Notes: generated from the letters alone by a model not told the origin. A stretch of 64,000 nt of DNA from Lysobacter sp. 5GHs7-4 (GCF_021284765.1 NZ_CP089924.1:558001-622000), one strand, 5' to 3'; shown: positions 8,781-18,435, counted from the stretch's first letter. Made by a program: numbers and translations.

Positions 8781-8916
8781 GCAAGCGCCGCGGACGCGCC
8801 GTATCCTCGCCGGCACAGGCGCGGCGCGCCGCCATGGGGATGGCGGGCGCAGGCGGCGCGTCCATCGGCCCGACGGCGTACGGACGCGGCCGCGATCGCC
8901 AAGGACAGGGGAAGCG

Positions 8917-9477
8917 ATGACCGCATTCAATCCGTATCAGGCGCCGAAAGCGCCGCTGTACGTCGCGCCGACCCGGCTCGAGCTCGACGGCGATTGCTGG
9001 CGCGAAGGCTCGGTGCTGGTGGTGCGCGCGGAGTGCAAGCTGCCGCAGCGCTGCATCAAGTGCAATGCGCCTGCGCTGCAGCCGATCAAGCACCGCCGTT
9101 ACTACTGGCATTCGCCGGCGTGGTACCTGCTGATCCTGTTCAACCTGCTGATCTATCTGCTGGTCGCGGTGCTGGTGCGCAAGCAGGTGCGCGTCAGCGC
9201 GGGGTTGTGCGCGCGCCACCTGCAACGGCGGCGGATCGGCCTGGGCCTGGCCCTGCTCAGCGCGCCGCTGGGCATCGCGCTGATGTTCGTCGGCGTGGAT
9301 CAGCAGCGCGGTTGGGTGATCCTGGCCGGCGCGGTGAGCCTGTTGACGCTGCTGCTGGTCGGCGTGGGCATGGCGCGCATCCTCGCGCCCAGCCACATCG
9401 GCCCGGTCTACACACGCTTCAAAGGCTGCGGCCCGCAGTTCCTGGCGAGCCTGCCGACCTACCTGGGCGGGCGCTGA
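8917..9477 (+). CDS. Small two-helix membrane protein, unknown function
   Basis: 186 aa, with an AGGGGAAG ribosome site 6 nt before ATG. The N-terminus starts FNPYQAPKAPL. A CIKCNAPALQPIK segment (two Cys) then precedes a hydrophobic hairpin (YLLILFNLLIYLLVAVLV), and a second hydrophobic pair follows (LALLSAPLGIALMFVGV and WVILAGAVSLLTLLLVG). The N-terminal NPYQAP and CxxC features resemble other small uncharacterised proteobacterial membrane proteins, but I cannot name a family with confidence. Confidence 0.72.
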   Translation: MTAFNPYQAPKAPLYVAPTRLELDGDCWREGSVLVVRAECKLPQRCIKCNAPALQPIKHRRYYWHSPAWYLLILFNLLIYLLVAVLVRKQVRVSAGLCARHLQRRRIGLGLALLSAPLGIALMFVGVDQQRGWVILAGAVSLLTLLLVGVGMARILAPSHIGPVYTRFKGCGPQFLASLPTYLGGR

Positions 9478-9490
9478 GGCGCGCGAGGGT

Positions 9491-10744
9491 TCAGCCGCGC
9501 AGGCGCGGCATGCCGTGTTCGTCGCGTTCCTCGACCACGGCCTCATCGAAGATCTTCTGGCGCAGGTCCCGGCCCGGCAGCTCCTCGGCCGCTTCGCCGC
9601 GCGCGGCGCGCAGGGCGTTGGCATAACTCAGGCGCGCGCGCGCATCGTCGCCGGCGGCGGCGAACCCGTGGCCCAGCTCTTCCCAGGCTTCGCTGTTGGC
9701 GCCCTGCGCCAGCGCGCGATGCAGATAGGCCTCGGCCTGCGGCCACTGGCCCTGCGCGCGCGCCAGCTGCGCCAGCGTCACCAGCAGCGCCGGACTGGCC
9801 GGGTGCGCGGACAGCCAGCGCTCGGCGTTGCTGCGGCGCGCGTCCAGGCGGCCGATCGGCAGGCGTCCGTAGAGCGCGGCCAGCGACTCGTCCCAGCGCG
9901 TGTCCAAGGCCTGTTCCAGACTCTTGGCCGCGGCTTCTTCCCAGCGCAGCGCGGCGGCGCGCTCGGCATAGGCGCCGACGGCGGCGGGCTCGCTCTTGAG
10001 CGGCTTGGGCAAGGCTTCCCAACGATCGGCGAGCACGTTGGCGTCGGCGGCTTCGCGCAGAGAGGCTTCCGCCCACTGCGCTTCCAGCCGGCCCAGGCGC
10101 TCGGCCGGCACCGCCTGTTGCTGACGCAGCGCGCCCAGCAAACCGTAGGCCTCGCCGGCGCGGCCCAGCGCGGCCAACGCGCGCGCGCGCAGGATCAGGC
10201 CGCGCGGCGGCAACGGTTGCGCGCCCGGCGCATCCAGCGCGGCCAGGGCATCGGCGGCGCGGTCGTCGGCCAGCGCCAGTTCGGCCGCGGCGATCGCGCG
10301 TGCGGTCGGGTGGCCGCTGTTGCCCAGCGTGTCCAGGTGCTGCGCGCTGGCGGTGGCATCGCCGCGCGCGGCGGCGGCTTGGGCGGCGCCGACGTGCGCG
10401 ATCGCCGCGACCTCGTCGCTGCGCGCGGCCAGGGCCAGCGACTTCTCGGCGCGCGACCAGTGCCCCTGATGCAAGGCGTCCAGACCATCGATCAGACGCG
10501 CGCGTGCCTGCTTCTTGCGGTGCCGGCGCACGGCGGCGAACGGCAGCGACAGCACCTTCCAGGCCAGCCACAGGCCGATCAGGGTCGCGCCGGCGATGAG
10601 GATCGCCTTGGGGACGTTGGTGGTGTAGTCGTTGCCGCCGTAGCGCACCAGCACATAGCCCGGGTCCTGCACCAACAGTTGTGCGACCAGGGCGCCGGCC
10701 AGGGCCAGCACGATCCAGAACAGCAGGTTGCGGAACAGATTCAT
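9491..10744 (-). CDS. hemY: HemY-like inner-membrane TPR protein
   Basis: 417 aa. Two transmembrane helices near the N-terminus (about 5-22 and 43-62) precede a long helical TPR-type region, with repeats such as AQLARAQGQWPQAEAYLHRAL and ARLSYANALRAARGEA. The conserved N-terminus with LVQDPGYVLVRYGGNDYTTN is characteristic of the HemY family that sits with hemX and hemD. It is the last gene of a minus-strand hemD-hemX-hemY operon, 7 nt after hemX. The name is historical, and its biochemical role is not settled. Confidence 0.88.
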   Translation of the reverse strand: MNLFRNLLFWIVLALAGALVAQLLVQDPGYVLVRYGGNDYTTNVPKAILIAGATLIGLWLAWKVLSLPFAAVRRHRKKQARARLIDGLDALHQGHWSRAEKSLALAARSDEVAAIAHVGAAQAAAARGDATASAQHLDTLGNSGHPTARAIAAAELALADDRAADALAALDAPGAQPLPPRGLILRARALAALGRAGEAYGLLGALRQQQAVPAERLGRLEAQWAEASLREAADANVLADRWEALPKPLKSEPAAVGAYAERAAALRWEEAAAKSLEQALDTRWDESLAALYGRLPIGRLDARRSNAERWLSAHPASPALLVTLAQLARAQGQWPQAEAYLHRALAQGANSEAWEELGHGFAAAGDDARARLSYANALRAARGEAAEELPGRDLRQKIFDEAVVEERDEHGMPRLRG

Positions 10745-10751
10745 CCAGGCC

Positions 10752-11777
10752 TCAACGCGTGGTGCGCAACTGGCGCAGTTGCTGCAGTGTGCTGCCCAGG
10801 GTGGGAACCGACAGTGAAAGCGGCAAGGCGGCCAGCGATTTGAGGGTGTCGCGCTGGCGCGTCTGCGCGGCCGAGGCCGGCGCCAGACGTTGCAGCCAAC
10901 CGTCGGCGCGGGTCAGCGCGTTGCGGTAGCCGGCCTCGTCGCGGCGTTCGGCCGCCGCGCGCGCGAGCGAGATTTCCAGTTGCAGCCCGGCCAGCGCGAT
11001 CGCGCGATCGGCCGGACGCAGCGCGACCGCGCCGTCGCTGGGCTGGACGTCGACGATGTTGCCGAACGCGCGCTGCCACCACGGCGCTTGCGGCGCGGCC
11101 TGCTGCGCGTCGCGCACCGGCGCCAGGCTCAGCGTGCGCGCGAACGCGTCCAGCTGCGCGCCCGCGCGCACGCGCGGATCGATGCCCAGCGCATCCAGCG
11201 CGGCACGCTCCTGCATCAGGGTCTGACGCAGGCTGAGATAGGCCGGATCGTCGATGCCGTCGAGCACGCCGCCGGCCAGCGCGTAGGCGCGGCGCGCGCC
11301 GGCCAGGTCGCCGGCGATCTGCAGGCGTTGCTGGCCCAGGGTCAGCAGCAATTCGGTTTCGTCCAGACGCATGGCCTGGGCGCCGTGGCGGTCGGGATCG
11401 GCCAGCTTGGACACGCTGTCCTCGATCAGGCTGGCGCGGGTGCCGATGCCGTGCAGTTCGTCGCGCAACACGCGGTTGGTCGCATCGGCCTGCTGCAGGC
11501 GCCGGTTCTGCGAACGCTGATCGTTGCGCAGCGCGTTGATGCGCTCGTCCAGCGCATCCAGGCGCAGGTCGGCGTCGGCGACCGCGGCGCGATCGCGCGC
11601 TTCGCGCATCTGCCATTGCTTCCAGCCGTACCAGCCGCCGCCCGCGAGCAGGACGAGCAACAGCAGCCAGAGCCAGGCGAACGAGGTACGGCGGGGAGTG
11701 GGCGTGGGTGCAGACACGTCGGAGGCGGGCCGGTAGGAGGGGGAGGCCGGGGCGGAAGCTTCGGGGGAGTCGCTCAT
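10752..11777 (-). CDS. hemX: HemX-like membrane protein (uroporphyrinogen-III C-methyltransferase-like)
   Basis: 341 aa. A Pro/Ser-rich cytosolic N-terminus (1-30) is followed by one transmembrane helix (about 33-52, AWLWLLLLVLLAGGGWYGW), then a coiled-coil stretch (about 55-110: LDALDERINALRNDQRSQNR) and a helical periplasmic region. This is the HemX family layout. It lacks any methyltransferase SAM-binding motif despite the traditional name. It lies between hemD and hemY on the minus strand. Confidence 0.86.
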   Translation of the reverse strand: MSDSPEASAPASPSYRPASDVSAPTPTPRRTSFAWLWLLLLVLLAGGGWYGWKQWQMREARDRAAVADADLRLDALDERINALRNDQRSQNRRLQQADATNRVLRDELHGIGTRASLIEDSVSKLADPDRHGAQAMRLDETELLLTLGQQRLQIAGDLAGARRAYALAGGVLDGIDDPAYLSLRQTLMQERAALDALGIDPRVRAGAQLDAFARTLSLAPVRDAQQAAPQAPWWQRAFGNIVDVQPSDGAVALRPADRAIALAGLQLEISLARAAAERRDEAGYRNALTRADGWLQRLAPASAAQTRQRDTLKSLAALPLSLSVPTLGSTLQQLRQLRTTR

Positions 11778-11813
11778 GACACCGCCATGCTACCGGAAGC
11801 CTCGCCGTTGCAA

Positions 11814-12590
11814 TCAGGAACCGTGACGCAGTGCCGCCGGCGCCGCCGCCAGCAGCTCGCGCGGACGCGGTCCGGCGGCGACCCGGAGCTGGGCGAAACC
11901 CAGCTCCCGCGCCAGCGTCGCCAGGCGTTCGCTGGCGGCCAGGACGGTGGCGCCGCGCAGCGCCCGCGCGGCGTCGTCGGGCAGCAGTTCCAGCACGCGT
12001 TGCAACGCGTCGCCGCTGGACAGGGCCAGTGCGGCGGGCGCGTCCAGCGCGCGCAGGCGCGCGATCGCGCGCGGCGCGGGCGCGATCGGCACCCGCAGGT
12101 AGACGTCGGCGCGCAGCACCCGCGCGCCGCGCGCCTGCAGCGCCGGGGTCAGCGCGCCGCGTCCGCCGGGCGCGGTGATCAGGCCCAGTTCGCGCCCGGC
12201 CAGGTCGTAGCTGTCGAGCAGCGCCAGCAGGCCTTCGCTGTCCATCCGCTGCGGCGCATGTACGCGGCCGATGCCGGCGCGGCGGAGGGCCGCGGCGCTG
12301 CCGGCGCCGACCGCGAACCACTCGCGACGGCCGTCGTCGCGCAAGGGCCGCAGCGCATGCGCGGCGCGCACCGCCTCGGGGCTGGTGAAGACCGCGTACG
12401 GTGCGGCCAGCGCGGCCGCCAGCGCGTCGCGCGCGGCCTCGTCGTCGCAGCGGCGCAGGCGCCATGGCGACAGCGCGATGGTCTGCGCGCCCAACCGCGC
12501 CGCCGCCCGGCGCAGGGTCGCGTGTCCGCCGCTGGGCCGCAGCGAGATCACGTACCATCGCGGCGGCTGTGGCGGTGTGCGCGGATGCAT
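11814..12590 (-). CDS. hemD: Uroporphyrinogen-III synthase
   Basis: 258 aa from ATG at 12590; the frame is open 22 codons further upstream, but the conserved N-terminus (WYVISLRPSGGHATLRRAAA) fits this start. Features include YAVFTSPEAVRAA, FAVGAGSAAALRRAGI and LALSSGDALQRVLELL, the scattered conserved positions of the HemD bilobal fold. It closes and inverts ring D of hydroxymethylbilane to give uroporphyrinogen III. It is the first gene of hemD-hemX-hemY and is divergent from the thioesterase gene at 12655. Confidence 0.85.
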   Translation of the reverse strand: MHPRTPPQPPRWYVISLRPSGGHATLRRAAARLGAQTIALSPWRLRRCDDEAARDALAAALAAPYAVFTSPEAVRAAHALRPLRDDGRREWFAVGAGSAAALRRAGIGRVHAPQRMDSEGLLALLDSYDLAGRELGLITAPGGRGALTPALQARGARVLRADVYLRVPIAPAPRAIARLRALDAPAALALSSGDALQRVLELLPDDAARALRGATVLAASERLATLARELGFAQLRVAAGPRPRELLAAAPAALRHGS

Positions 12591-12654
12591 GCCGGCAGCT
12601 TGGCACAGCCGCGCGAGCCGCGGCATCCCATCCGCCTCCCCCAGCGCGTGCCTC

Positions 12655-13113
12655 ATGAGCCTCGAAGAAGCCTTGCAACGTTTGCGTCACCACTACCAGT
12701 CGATGCCGCCGGTGGCGGCCATGCAGATCGACGTCGCCGACTACGACGGCCAGCGCCTGCGCCTGCACGCGCCGCTGGCGCAACACGTGAACGACAAGGG
12801 CTGCGCCTTCGGCGGCAGCCTGGCCTCGATGATGACGCTGGCCTCGTGGGGACTGGTCTCGCTGCGCCTGGAACAGGCCGGCCTGGATGCCGACGTTTAT
12901 GTGGCCGACAGCCAAATCCGCTACCTCGCCCCCCTGTTCGCCGACATCGACGTCGACGCCGAGCTTGCCGCCGACGCCGACTGGGACGGCTTCCTGAGCA
13001 CGCTGCGCGAGCGCGGACGGGCTCGCACGGGTCTGGTGGCACGGGTGCGGCTGCCCGAAGGCGGCGTGGCGACCGACTTCACCGCCCGCTACGTCGCCAT
13101 AGCGCGAAGCTGA
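12655..13113 (+). CDS. YiiD C-terminal-type thioesterase (hotdog fold)
   Basis: 152 aa. The start MSLEEALQRLRHHY at 12655 was chosen over longer in-frame starts because the hotdog domain begins here and a longer product would run into the divergent hemD promoter. The NDKGCAFGGSLASMMTLASWG segment carries the FGGS loop of the YiiD-type thioesterases. SQIRYLAPLFADIDVDAEL and ATDFTARYVAI complete the hotdog strands. It would hydrolyse an acyl-CoA or acyl-ACP, with substrate unknown. Confidence 0.85.
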   Translation: MSLEEALQRLRHHYQSMPPVAAMQIDVADYDGQRLRLHAPLAQHVNDKGCAFGGSLASMMTLASWGLVSLRLEQAGLDADVYVADSQIRYLAPLFADIDVDAELAADADWDGFLSTLRERGRARTGLVARVRLPEGGVATDFTARYVAIARS

Positions 13114-13185
13114 TCGCCGGCACCGACAGCGCGCGCGGAACCGGCTAGCATGTCGGCCGACGCGGTCCCTTGCCGGAGAGTTGCG

Positions 13186-13602
13186 ATGCGCCTGTTCAAA
13201 GTTCTGCTGCTGCTGTGCCTGTGCGCGGTCGCCGGCGGCGCCCTGGCCAGCAAGAAGACCAACAGCCTGGACACCAACCAGTACGCCTGGTCCGGCGCGA
13301 TCCGCTGGGGCGAGTTCGAGCAGGCGCAGAACCTGATCGACCCCAAGTACCGCAAAGAGCACCCGGTCACCGCGCTGGAGCTGGAGCGCTACAAGCAGGT
13401 CCAGGTGTCCTCCTACCGCGACATCGGCTCCAGCATGGACAAGGAGCTCGGGCTGGCGGTGCGCGACATCGAGATCGGCGTGATCAACCGCCACACCCAG
13501 GCCGAGCGCACCGTGCGCTACCGCGAGGAATGGCGCTGGGATCCGATCGCCAAGACCTGGTGGCTGGTCTCCGGCCTGCCGGACCTCTGGGACGGCCTGT
13601 AA
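13186..13602 (+). CDS. Secreted hypothetical protein
   Basis: 138 aa from ATG at 13186; GGAGAG sits about 7 nt upstream and the signal peptide MRLFKVLLLLCLCAVAGGALA starts there. The mature part (SKKTNSLDTNQYAWSGAIRW) has a YAWSGAIRWGEFEQA start, a conserved W/Y-rich core and ends YREEWRWDPIAKTWWLVSGL. It fits a small periplasmic or lipoprotein-like family found in xanthomonads, function unknown. A rho-independent terminator follows at 13614. Confidence 0.78.
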   Translation: MRLFKVLLLLCLCAVAGGALASKKTNSLDTNQYAWSGAIRWGEFEQAQNLIDPKYRKEHPVTALELERYKQVQVSSYRDIGSSMDKELGLAVRDIEIGVINRHTQAERTVRYREEWRWDPIAKTWWLVSGLPDLWDGL

Positions 13603-13613
13603 GCCGCGCCCCG

Positions 13614-13646
13614 GGCCCGTCGCGACGGGCCGGGACGGGCTTTTTT
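13614..13646 (+). terminator. Rho-independent terminator
   Basis: GCCCGTC at 13615-13621 pairs with GACGGGC at 13634-13640, directly followed by six T (13641-13646). An alternative inner hairpin GGCCCGTC/GACGGGCC overlaps it. It ends the secreted-protein gene. Confidence 0.85.
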
Positions 13647-13704
13647 GCGCCGCCCGCCGTGCTGGGCGACAATCGCGCCCCCATCCGTCCGCCCCCGTGA
13701 TCCT

Positions 13705-14142
13705 GTGACCTTAGAAGAACTGCTCGCCTTCGGCAGCCGCCACATGTTCCTGTCGATGGGTCTGGTCGGCCTGACCGTCGCACTGCTCTACACCGAGAGC
13801 GCGCGCCTGTTCCGCGGCTACAAGGCCCTGCGTCCGGCCGAGCTGACCGGCCTGATCAACCGCGAGAACGCGCTGGTGGTCGACCTGTCGGCGACCAACG
13901 ATTTCGAGAAGGGCCACATCGCCGGCAGCCGTTCGGTCGCGCCCAGCCAGTTCGATCCCGAGAACAAGCTGCTGGCCAGCGCCAAGGCGCTGCCGGTGGT
14001 CATGGTCTGCCGCAACGGCCAGGCCTCGGCCGATGCCGCCAAGCGCCTGAAGAAGGCCGGTTTCGAGAAGGTCTATTGGCTCGACGGCGGCGTGCAGGCC
14101 TGGCAGCAGGCCGATCTGCCGCTGGTCAAGGGCCGCGCCTGA
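13705..14142 (+). CDS. Rhodanese-like domain protein, membrane-anchored
   Basis: 145 aa from GTG at 13705 (protein begins TLEELLAFGSRHMFLS); a longer frame to 13645 would cross the terminator of the previous gene. One N-terminal transmembrane helix (about 13-30) precedes a rhodanese domain with an active-site loop VVMVCRNGQASADAA, where Cys is the expected persulfide carrier. It is the first gene of a rhodanese-secB-gpsA set, an order common in related genomes. Confidence 0.85.
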   Translation: MTLEELLAFGSRHMFLSMGLVGLTVALLYTESARLFRGYKALRPAELTGLINRENALVVDLSATNDFEKGHIAGSRSVAPSQFDPENKLLASAKALPVVMVCRNGQASADAAKRLKKAGFEKVYWLDGGVQAWQQADLPLVKGRA

Positions 14143-14292
14143 TCGCGGCCGCCGTGCGCGGCGGCCCTTGCGCACCGCCCGCGGCGCCCCCACGCCTGAA
14201 CGCGGGGCGAGCTTCATCACGCATGCCATAATCGGCCTCTTTCCGCGGTTTCGGCCGCACCATCAAACACTTAACACCGCTGGAGTCATCCG

Positions 14293-14805
14293 ATGTCCGA
14301 AGAAAACGTCAACGGCGCCGTCGCGCCGGTCGAAGCCGCCGGTCCGGCGTTCACGGTCGAAAAGATCTACGTGAAGGACGTCTCCTTCGAAGTCCCCGGC
14401 GCGCCGGCGGTGTTCAACGAGACCACGCAGCCGCAGCTGCAGATGAACCTCAACCAGAGCGTGCAGCGCCTCAACGACGCCGCGTTCGAAGTCGTGCTGG
14501 GCATCACCCTGACCTGCACCGCCGCCGACAAGCCGATGTACCTGGTGGAAGTGAAGCAGGCCGGCGTGTTCGGCCTGGCCGGCTTCGACGAGGCCACCCT
14601 GGACGGCATGCTGGGCACCCACTGCCCGAACGTGCTGTATCCGTACGCGCGTCAGCTGGTCAGCGACCTGATCCAGTCCGGCGGCTTCCCGCCGTTCTTC
14701 CTGCAGCCGATCAACTTCGACGCCCTGTACGCCGAAGGCCTGCGTCAGCGCGCCGCGCAGCAGCAGGGCGGTCTGGCCGACGCGGAGACCGCGGGCAACG
14801 CCTGA
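14293..14805 (+). CDS. secB: Protein-export chaperone SecB
   Basis: 170 aa. It shows the SecB core: [39 protein letters not shown], and the [20 protein letters not shown] motif, followed by [17 protein letters not shown]. The acidic tail is Gln/Ala rich. It keeps preproteins unfolded and hands them to SecA. The gpsA gene follows after 24 nt, so they are probably co-transcribed. Confidence 0.97.
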   Translation: MSEENVNGAVAPVEAAGPAFTVEKIYVKDVSFEVPGAPAVFNETTQPQLQMNLNQSVQRLNDAAFEVVLGITLTCTAADKPMYLVEVKQAGVFGLAGFDEATLDGMLGTHCPNVLYPYARQLVSDLIQSGGFPPFFLQPINFDALYAEGLRQRAAQQQGGLADAETAGNA

Positions 14806-14829
14806 GGGCCGCCCGCGATCGGATCACGC

Positions 14830-15888
14830 ATGGGCACGGACGCGACGTCTCCCGCTCCCGAGGAACGTGAGACCCCGCCGCGCGTCGCGGTGCTGGGCGC
14901 GGGCTCCTGGGGCACCGCGCTCGCCGCCCTGATCGCCCGCCACGGTCATCCGACCGTGCTGTGGGGCCGCGACGCCGACGGCGTCGCGGCGATCGAATCG
15001 CAACACGAAAACCCGCGCTACCTGCCGGGCATCGCCCTACCCGAATCGCTGCACGCGACCGCCGACATGGCGGCCGCGTTGGCCGGCGCCGACCTGGTGC
15101 TGGTGGTGGTGCCCTCGCACGCTTTCGCGCAAACCCTGCGCGCGCTCGCGCCGCACCGTCCCGCGCACGCGGGCGTGGCCTGGGCGACCAAGGGCTTCGA
15201 GCCCGGCAGCGGCCGCTTCCTGCACGAGGTCGCCGGCGACGTATTGGGCGTAGCGGTGCCGCTGGCCGTGGTCACCGGCCCGTCTTTCGCCAAGGAAGTC
15301 GCGCAGGGCCTGCCCACCGCGCTGACCGTGCATTCCGACGATGCCGCGTTCGCGCGCGCCGTCGCCGGCGTGCTGCACGGTCCCAGCTTCCGCGCCTACA
15401 CCGGCGACGACATGCTCGGCGCCGAACTCGGCGGCGCGATGAAGAACGTGCTCGCCGTCGCCACCGGCGTCGCCGACGGCATGCAGCTGGGTCTCAACGC
15501 GCGCGCCGGTTTGATCACGCGCGGCCTCAACGAGATGCTGCGCCTCAACCACGCCATCGGCGGCCAGCCGGAAACCCTGATGGGCCTGGCCGGCCTGGGC
15601 GATCTGGTGCTGACCTGCACCGGCGACCTGTCGCGCAACCGCCGCCTGGGCCTCGCGCTGGGCCGCGGCCAGAGCATCGACGCCGCCGTGCGCGAGATCG
15701 GCCAGGTGGTCGAGTCGGTGCAGACCGCCGACGAAGTCATGCGCCAGGCGCAGCGCCACGGCATCGAACTGCCGATCTCCAGCGCGGTCCAGGCCGTGCT
15801 GCACGGCACGATCACGCCCGCCGACGGCCTGCGCCAGTTGCTGGCGCGCGAACAGAAGCCCGAGTACCCGCACGACCTGTTCGGCTGA
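14830..15888 (+). CDS. gpsA: Glycerol-3-phosphate dehydrogenase [NAD(P)+]
   Basis: 352 aa. The Rossmann motif [16 protein letters not shown] sits at about 19-34, after a 15-residue Pro/Glu-rich N-terminal extension not usual in Gps[34 protein letters not shown] (catalytic Lys) and [20 protein letters not shown] are the standard substrate and dimer motifs. It reduces dihydroxyacetone phosphate to glycerol-3-phosphate for phospholipid synthesis. It lies directly downstream of secB. Confidence 0.96.
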   Translation: MGTDATSPAPEERETPPRVAVLGAGSWGTALAALIARHGHPTVLWGRDADGVAAIESQHENPRYLPGIALPESLHATADMAAALAGADLVLVVVPSHAFAQTLRALAPHRPAHAGVAWATKGFEPGSGRFLHEVAGDVLGVAVPLAVVTGPSFAKEVAQGLPTALTVHSDDAAFARAVAGVLHGPSFRAYTGDDMLGAELGGAMKNVLAVATGVADGMQLGLNARAGLITRGLNEMLRLNHAIGGQPETLMGLAGLGDLVLTCTGDLSRNRRLGLALGRGQSIDAAVREIGQVVESVQTADEVMRQAQRHGIELPISSAVQAVLHGTITPADGLRQLLAREQKPEYPHDLFG

Positions 15889-15967
15889 GCCCGGCGCGCA
15901 TCGCGCGCCTTGGCCTGCGACCGCGTCGGCGCCACACTAGCGCGCCTCCCGACGAAACGGACTTCCG

Positions 15968-17506
15968 ATGCGCGCGTTACTCGCGGCCCTGCCGCTGCTG
16001 CTGTGTTTTTCCGCGTCCGCTCAAGCCGCCCCGTCCGCCGTCCCGCCTTGCGGCGAGTACCGGCCGGACAGCGACTACGCGCCGCTGCTGAACTTCGCCG
16101 GCAACAGCGTGAGCGCCCACGATCGCGAGGGCTTCCGCACCAGCGACGCCTGGCGCTACCGCATCGACGGCGACACCCTGTGGATGCGCCACGCCGACAG
16201 CGCCCTGCTCGACGGCTACCGCATCGAAGCCGACGGCGAGCGTCTGGTGCTGCTGCCCGGCGAGCTGCGCAGCGAGCCGATCACCTACACCCGCCACGAT
16301 CCCGCCGTCTGCGTGCCCACCGGCGGCGCCGGCGTCGCGATCGCGCCGGAGGGCACGCCCAAGGCCGATCAGGATCGCCTGGCCTGCGCCGCCGGCGATA
16401 TCCAGGCCTGCGTCGACCGGTTGCTCTACGACGAGCAAACCCCGCCCGAGCAGCGCATCGCGCGCCTGGAGGCCTACTGCCGCCGCGACGCCAGTCCCTA
16501 CGCCTGCGAGGAATGGACCAAGGCGCTGGCGCCCGAGGATCCGAACCCGGTGCTCTATCTGTTCCGCACCAAGCCGGTGACCGCGCCGGAGCTGGCCGCG
16601 CTGCGCGTGGGCTGCGAGGAGGTGCGCTCGGCCAAGGCCTGCACTTCGCTGGCCGAGCAGCACTGGATCGCCGGTCGTTACGCCAGCGCGCGCGACACGC
16701 TGGCGCAGGCCTGCGAATGGCGCCTGAGCGCGCAGGCCTGCAAGCACGCGCAGGGCCTGAAGGTGGTCGAGCTGACCGACGGTCCGCCGCGGCGCAAGCC
16801 GCAGCAGCCCTGCGGCACTTATGCCAGCGGCGAGGGCGGATTGTTCGACGTGTTCCGTTTCGGCGACGAACGCGCGGTCGCCGCATCCGCCGACGGCGAA
16901 CCGACGATGCGCTACCGCCTGCGCGAAGACCAGGTGCTGGTACGCCACGACAAGGGCGACGACTTCGTGCTGCGCTGGCTGGGCGAGGACACTCTGGTCG
17001 GCATGGACGACTGGACCCGATTCACCGTCTACCTGCGCGGCCAGCCGGCCACCTGCAAGCCGGTGCCGATGCCGGTCGCCAGCGACCGCATCATCGAAAC
17101 GCCCTACCGCGTCGACCAATGCGCGCTCGCCGATCCGGGCGGCAACGAGGCCTGCTGCGCGCGTGGCTCCATGTCCTCGTGCATGGGCGCCGGCCACGGC
17201 GCGGCGCTGAGCGGCGACTGGAAGCGCGCGGCGGCGTACTACGACAAGGTCTGCGCCATGCACGTGCGCGAAGGTTGCGGCAACGTGGTCACGGCCTACC
17301 ACAACACCGGCGACGAGCAGCTGCTGACCGGCATCCGCAAGGTCTGCCACGACGAGCCGCGCTCGGTTGCCTGCGAGGAACTCGATCTGGCCAACGCCGC
17401 GGCGGTCAACCAGAAGCAGTTGGAGCGCGAGGTCGAGCAATCGCTGCGCGAGCTGCTGGAGAAGCTGCCCGCCGAGGGCGAAGGCGAGGCGCCGCCCGAG
17501 GAGTAG
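15968..17506 (+). CDS. Secreted Cys-rich protein with Sel1-like helical segments
   Basis: 512 aa with a signal peptide (MRALLAALPLLLCFSASAQA). Two similar beta-type domains start with PCGEY and PCGTY (about residues 25-110 and 280-360, WRYRIDGDTLWMRH versus MRYRLREDQVLVRH), each followed by a helical stretch with paired cysteines (such as CAAGDIQACVDRLLY and CAMHVREGCGNVVTAYHN), in the style of Sel1/TPR repeats with disulfides. The internal duplication suggests a two-lobed periplasmic or surface protein. I do not know a function. A bidirectional terminator follows at 17643. Confidence 0.78.
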   Translation: MRALLAALPLLLCFSASAQAAPSAVPPCGEYRPDSDYAPLLNFAGNSVSAHDREGFRTSDAWRYRIDGDTLWMRHADSALLDGYRIEADGERLVLLPGELRSEPITYTRHDPAVCVPTGGAGVAIAPEGTPKADQDRLACAAGDIQACVDRLLYDEQTPPEQRIARLEAYCRRDASPYACEEWTKALAPEDPNPVLYLFRTKPVTAPELAALRVGCEEVRSAKACTSLAEQHWIAGRYASARDTLAQACEWRLSAQACKHAQGLKVVELTDGPPRRKPQQPCGTYASGEGGLFDVFRFGDERAVAASADGEPTMRYRLREDQVLVRHDKGDDFVLRWLGEDTLVGMDDWTRFTVYLRGQPATCKPVPMPVASDRIIETPYRVDQCALADPGGNEACCARGSMSSCMGAGHGAALSGDWKRAAAYYDKVCAMHVREGCGNVVTAYHNTGDEQLLTGIRKVCHDEPRSVACEELDLANAAAVNQKQLEREVEQSLRELLEKLPAEGEGEAPPEE

Positions 17507-17553
17507 GCCGCGGCGTAAACCGCGCCGTCATACGCGTGCGGCGTGTCGCGGCG

Positions 17554-17580
17554 ATGCGGTTCGCTGCGCTCGCCGCATCC
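17554..17580. repeat. Short intergenic hairpin repeat
   Basis: GATGCGG at 17554 pairs with CCGCATC ending at 17580, with a 13-nt loop. Its look (GCTGCGCTCGCCGCATCCTAC) is that of a dispersed intergenic palindrome rather than a gene part. Confidence 0.4.
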
Positions 17581-17642
17581 TACGAACTTGTGTCCGTGAA
17601 AGCGCGGTCGCGCTGGCGCCGCCGCGAATGGAACGCCCAAAG

Positions 17643-17668
17643 AAAAAGCCCGGCGAACCGGGCTTTTT
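17643..17668. terminator. Bidirectional rho-independent terminator
   Basis: AAAAAGCCCGG (17643-17653), loop CGAA, CCGGGCTTTTT (17658-17668). The A and T runs let it work in both directions, and it sits between two convergent genes. Confidence 0.92.
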
Positions 17669-17693
17669 CAGGATCGTACCGCTTCCGGGAAAA

Positions 17694-18290
17694 TCAGAAG
17701 CTGGCGCGAGCGCCGATCATGTACTGGGTGGTCTCGTCGTTGAACTCGACTTCGCCCACGATGCCCCAGGTCTGGTTGAACTTGTACTGGCCGCCGAGGG
17801 TGCCGACGAAGTCGCCTTCGAAGTCGCCGCCGTCGACGTAACCGGCCTTGACCCAGCCTTCCAGGTTGTCGGTCATCTCGCCGCGGATACCGAGGTTGAG
17901 CTTGCCGCCCTTGGCTTCGCCGCTGATGCCGTCGATGTCGATTTCCTGACGCAGGTACGACAGCTCGGCGATGAAGTCGGCGCGGTCGCTGATGTCGGCG
18001 TGGTAGCCGAAACCGATTTCGGCGGTTTCGAAGTCGGTGTCGAAGCTGAAGCCGCTGAAACGCACGTCGTCCTGCGTCTTGCTGTAGCCGCCGAAGATGG
18101 TGAAGTTTTCGCCCAGCTCAGCCGAACCGCGGATGTAGCCGCCGTCCAGCTCCGGGTCGAAGCCCGAGATGCCGGTGTCGGCGTTGACGCGGGTGTAGCC
18201 GCCTTCGACGTAGGAATAGCTCAGGCCCTCGGCCGAGGCGACGAACGGGGCGGAGGCCAGCAGCGCTGCCAGCACGAGTTGCTTCTTCAT
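17694..18290 (-). CDS. Ax21-family outer-membrane beta-barrel protein, copy 1
   Basis: 198 aa. A signal peptide (MKKQLVLAALLASAPFVASA) is followed by alternating beta strands rich in Tyr/Gly/Asp and a C-terminal Phe (ARASF), the normal outer-membrane barrel ending. The mature N-terminus EGLSYSYVEGGYTRVN matches the Ax21 family of xanthomonads (AE..SYNYVEGGY). It shares layout with the next gene upstream (18525-19079), so the two are tandem paralogues. Ax21 proteins are reported to be DSF-regulated. The older claim of a sulfated immune elicitor from Ax21 was retracted, so only outer-membrane localisation is firmly expected. Confidence 0.85.
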   Translation of the reverse strand: MKKQLVLAALLASAPFVASAEGLSYSYVEGGYTRVNADTGISGFDPELDGGYIRGSAELGENFTIFGGYSKTQDDVRFSGFSFDTDFETAEIGFGYHADISDRADFIAELSYLRQEIDIDGISGEAKGGKLNLGIRGEMTDNLEGWVKAGYVDGGDFEGDFVGTLGGQYKFNQTWGIVGEVEFNDETTQYMIGARASF

Positions 18291-18435
18291 GAATTCTCAA
18301 TCCTGATATGTGGTTTGCGTCCATGCCGCATTGCGGCGGGGCGCACACTAACGAAAAATTCACACCGCTACAACTGCCAAAGGCAACACGGTTTTGCCTG
18401 GAGCCGGCCTAGCGCAGGTTCCACCGGTTCGGCGC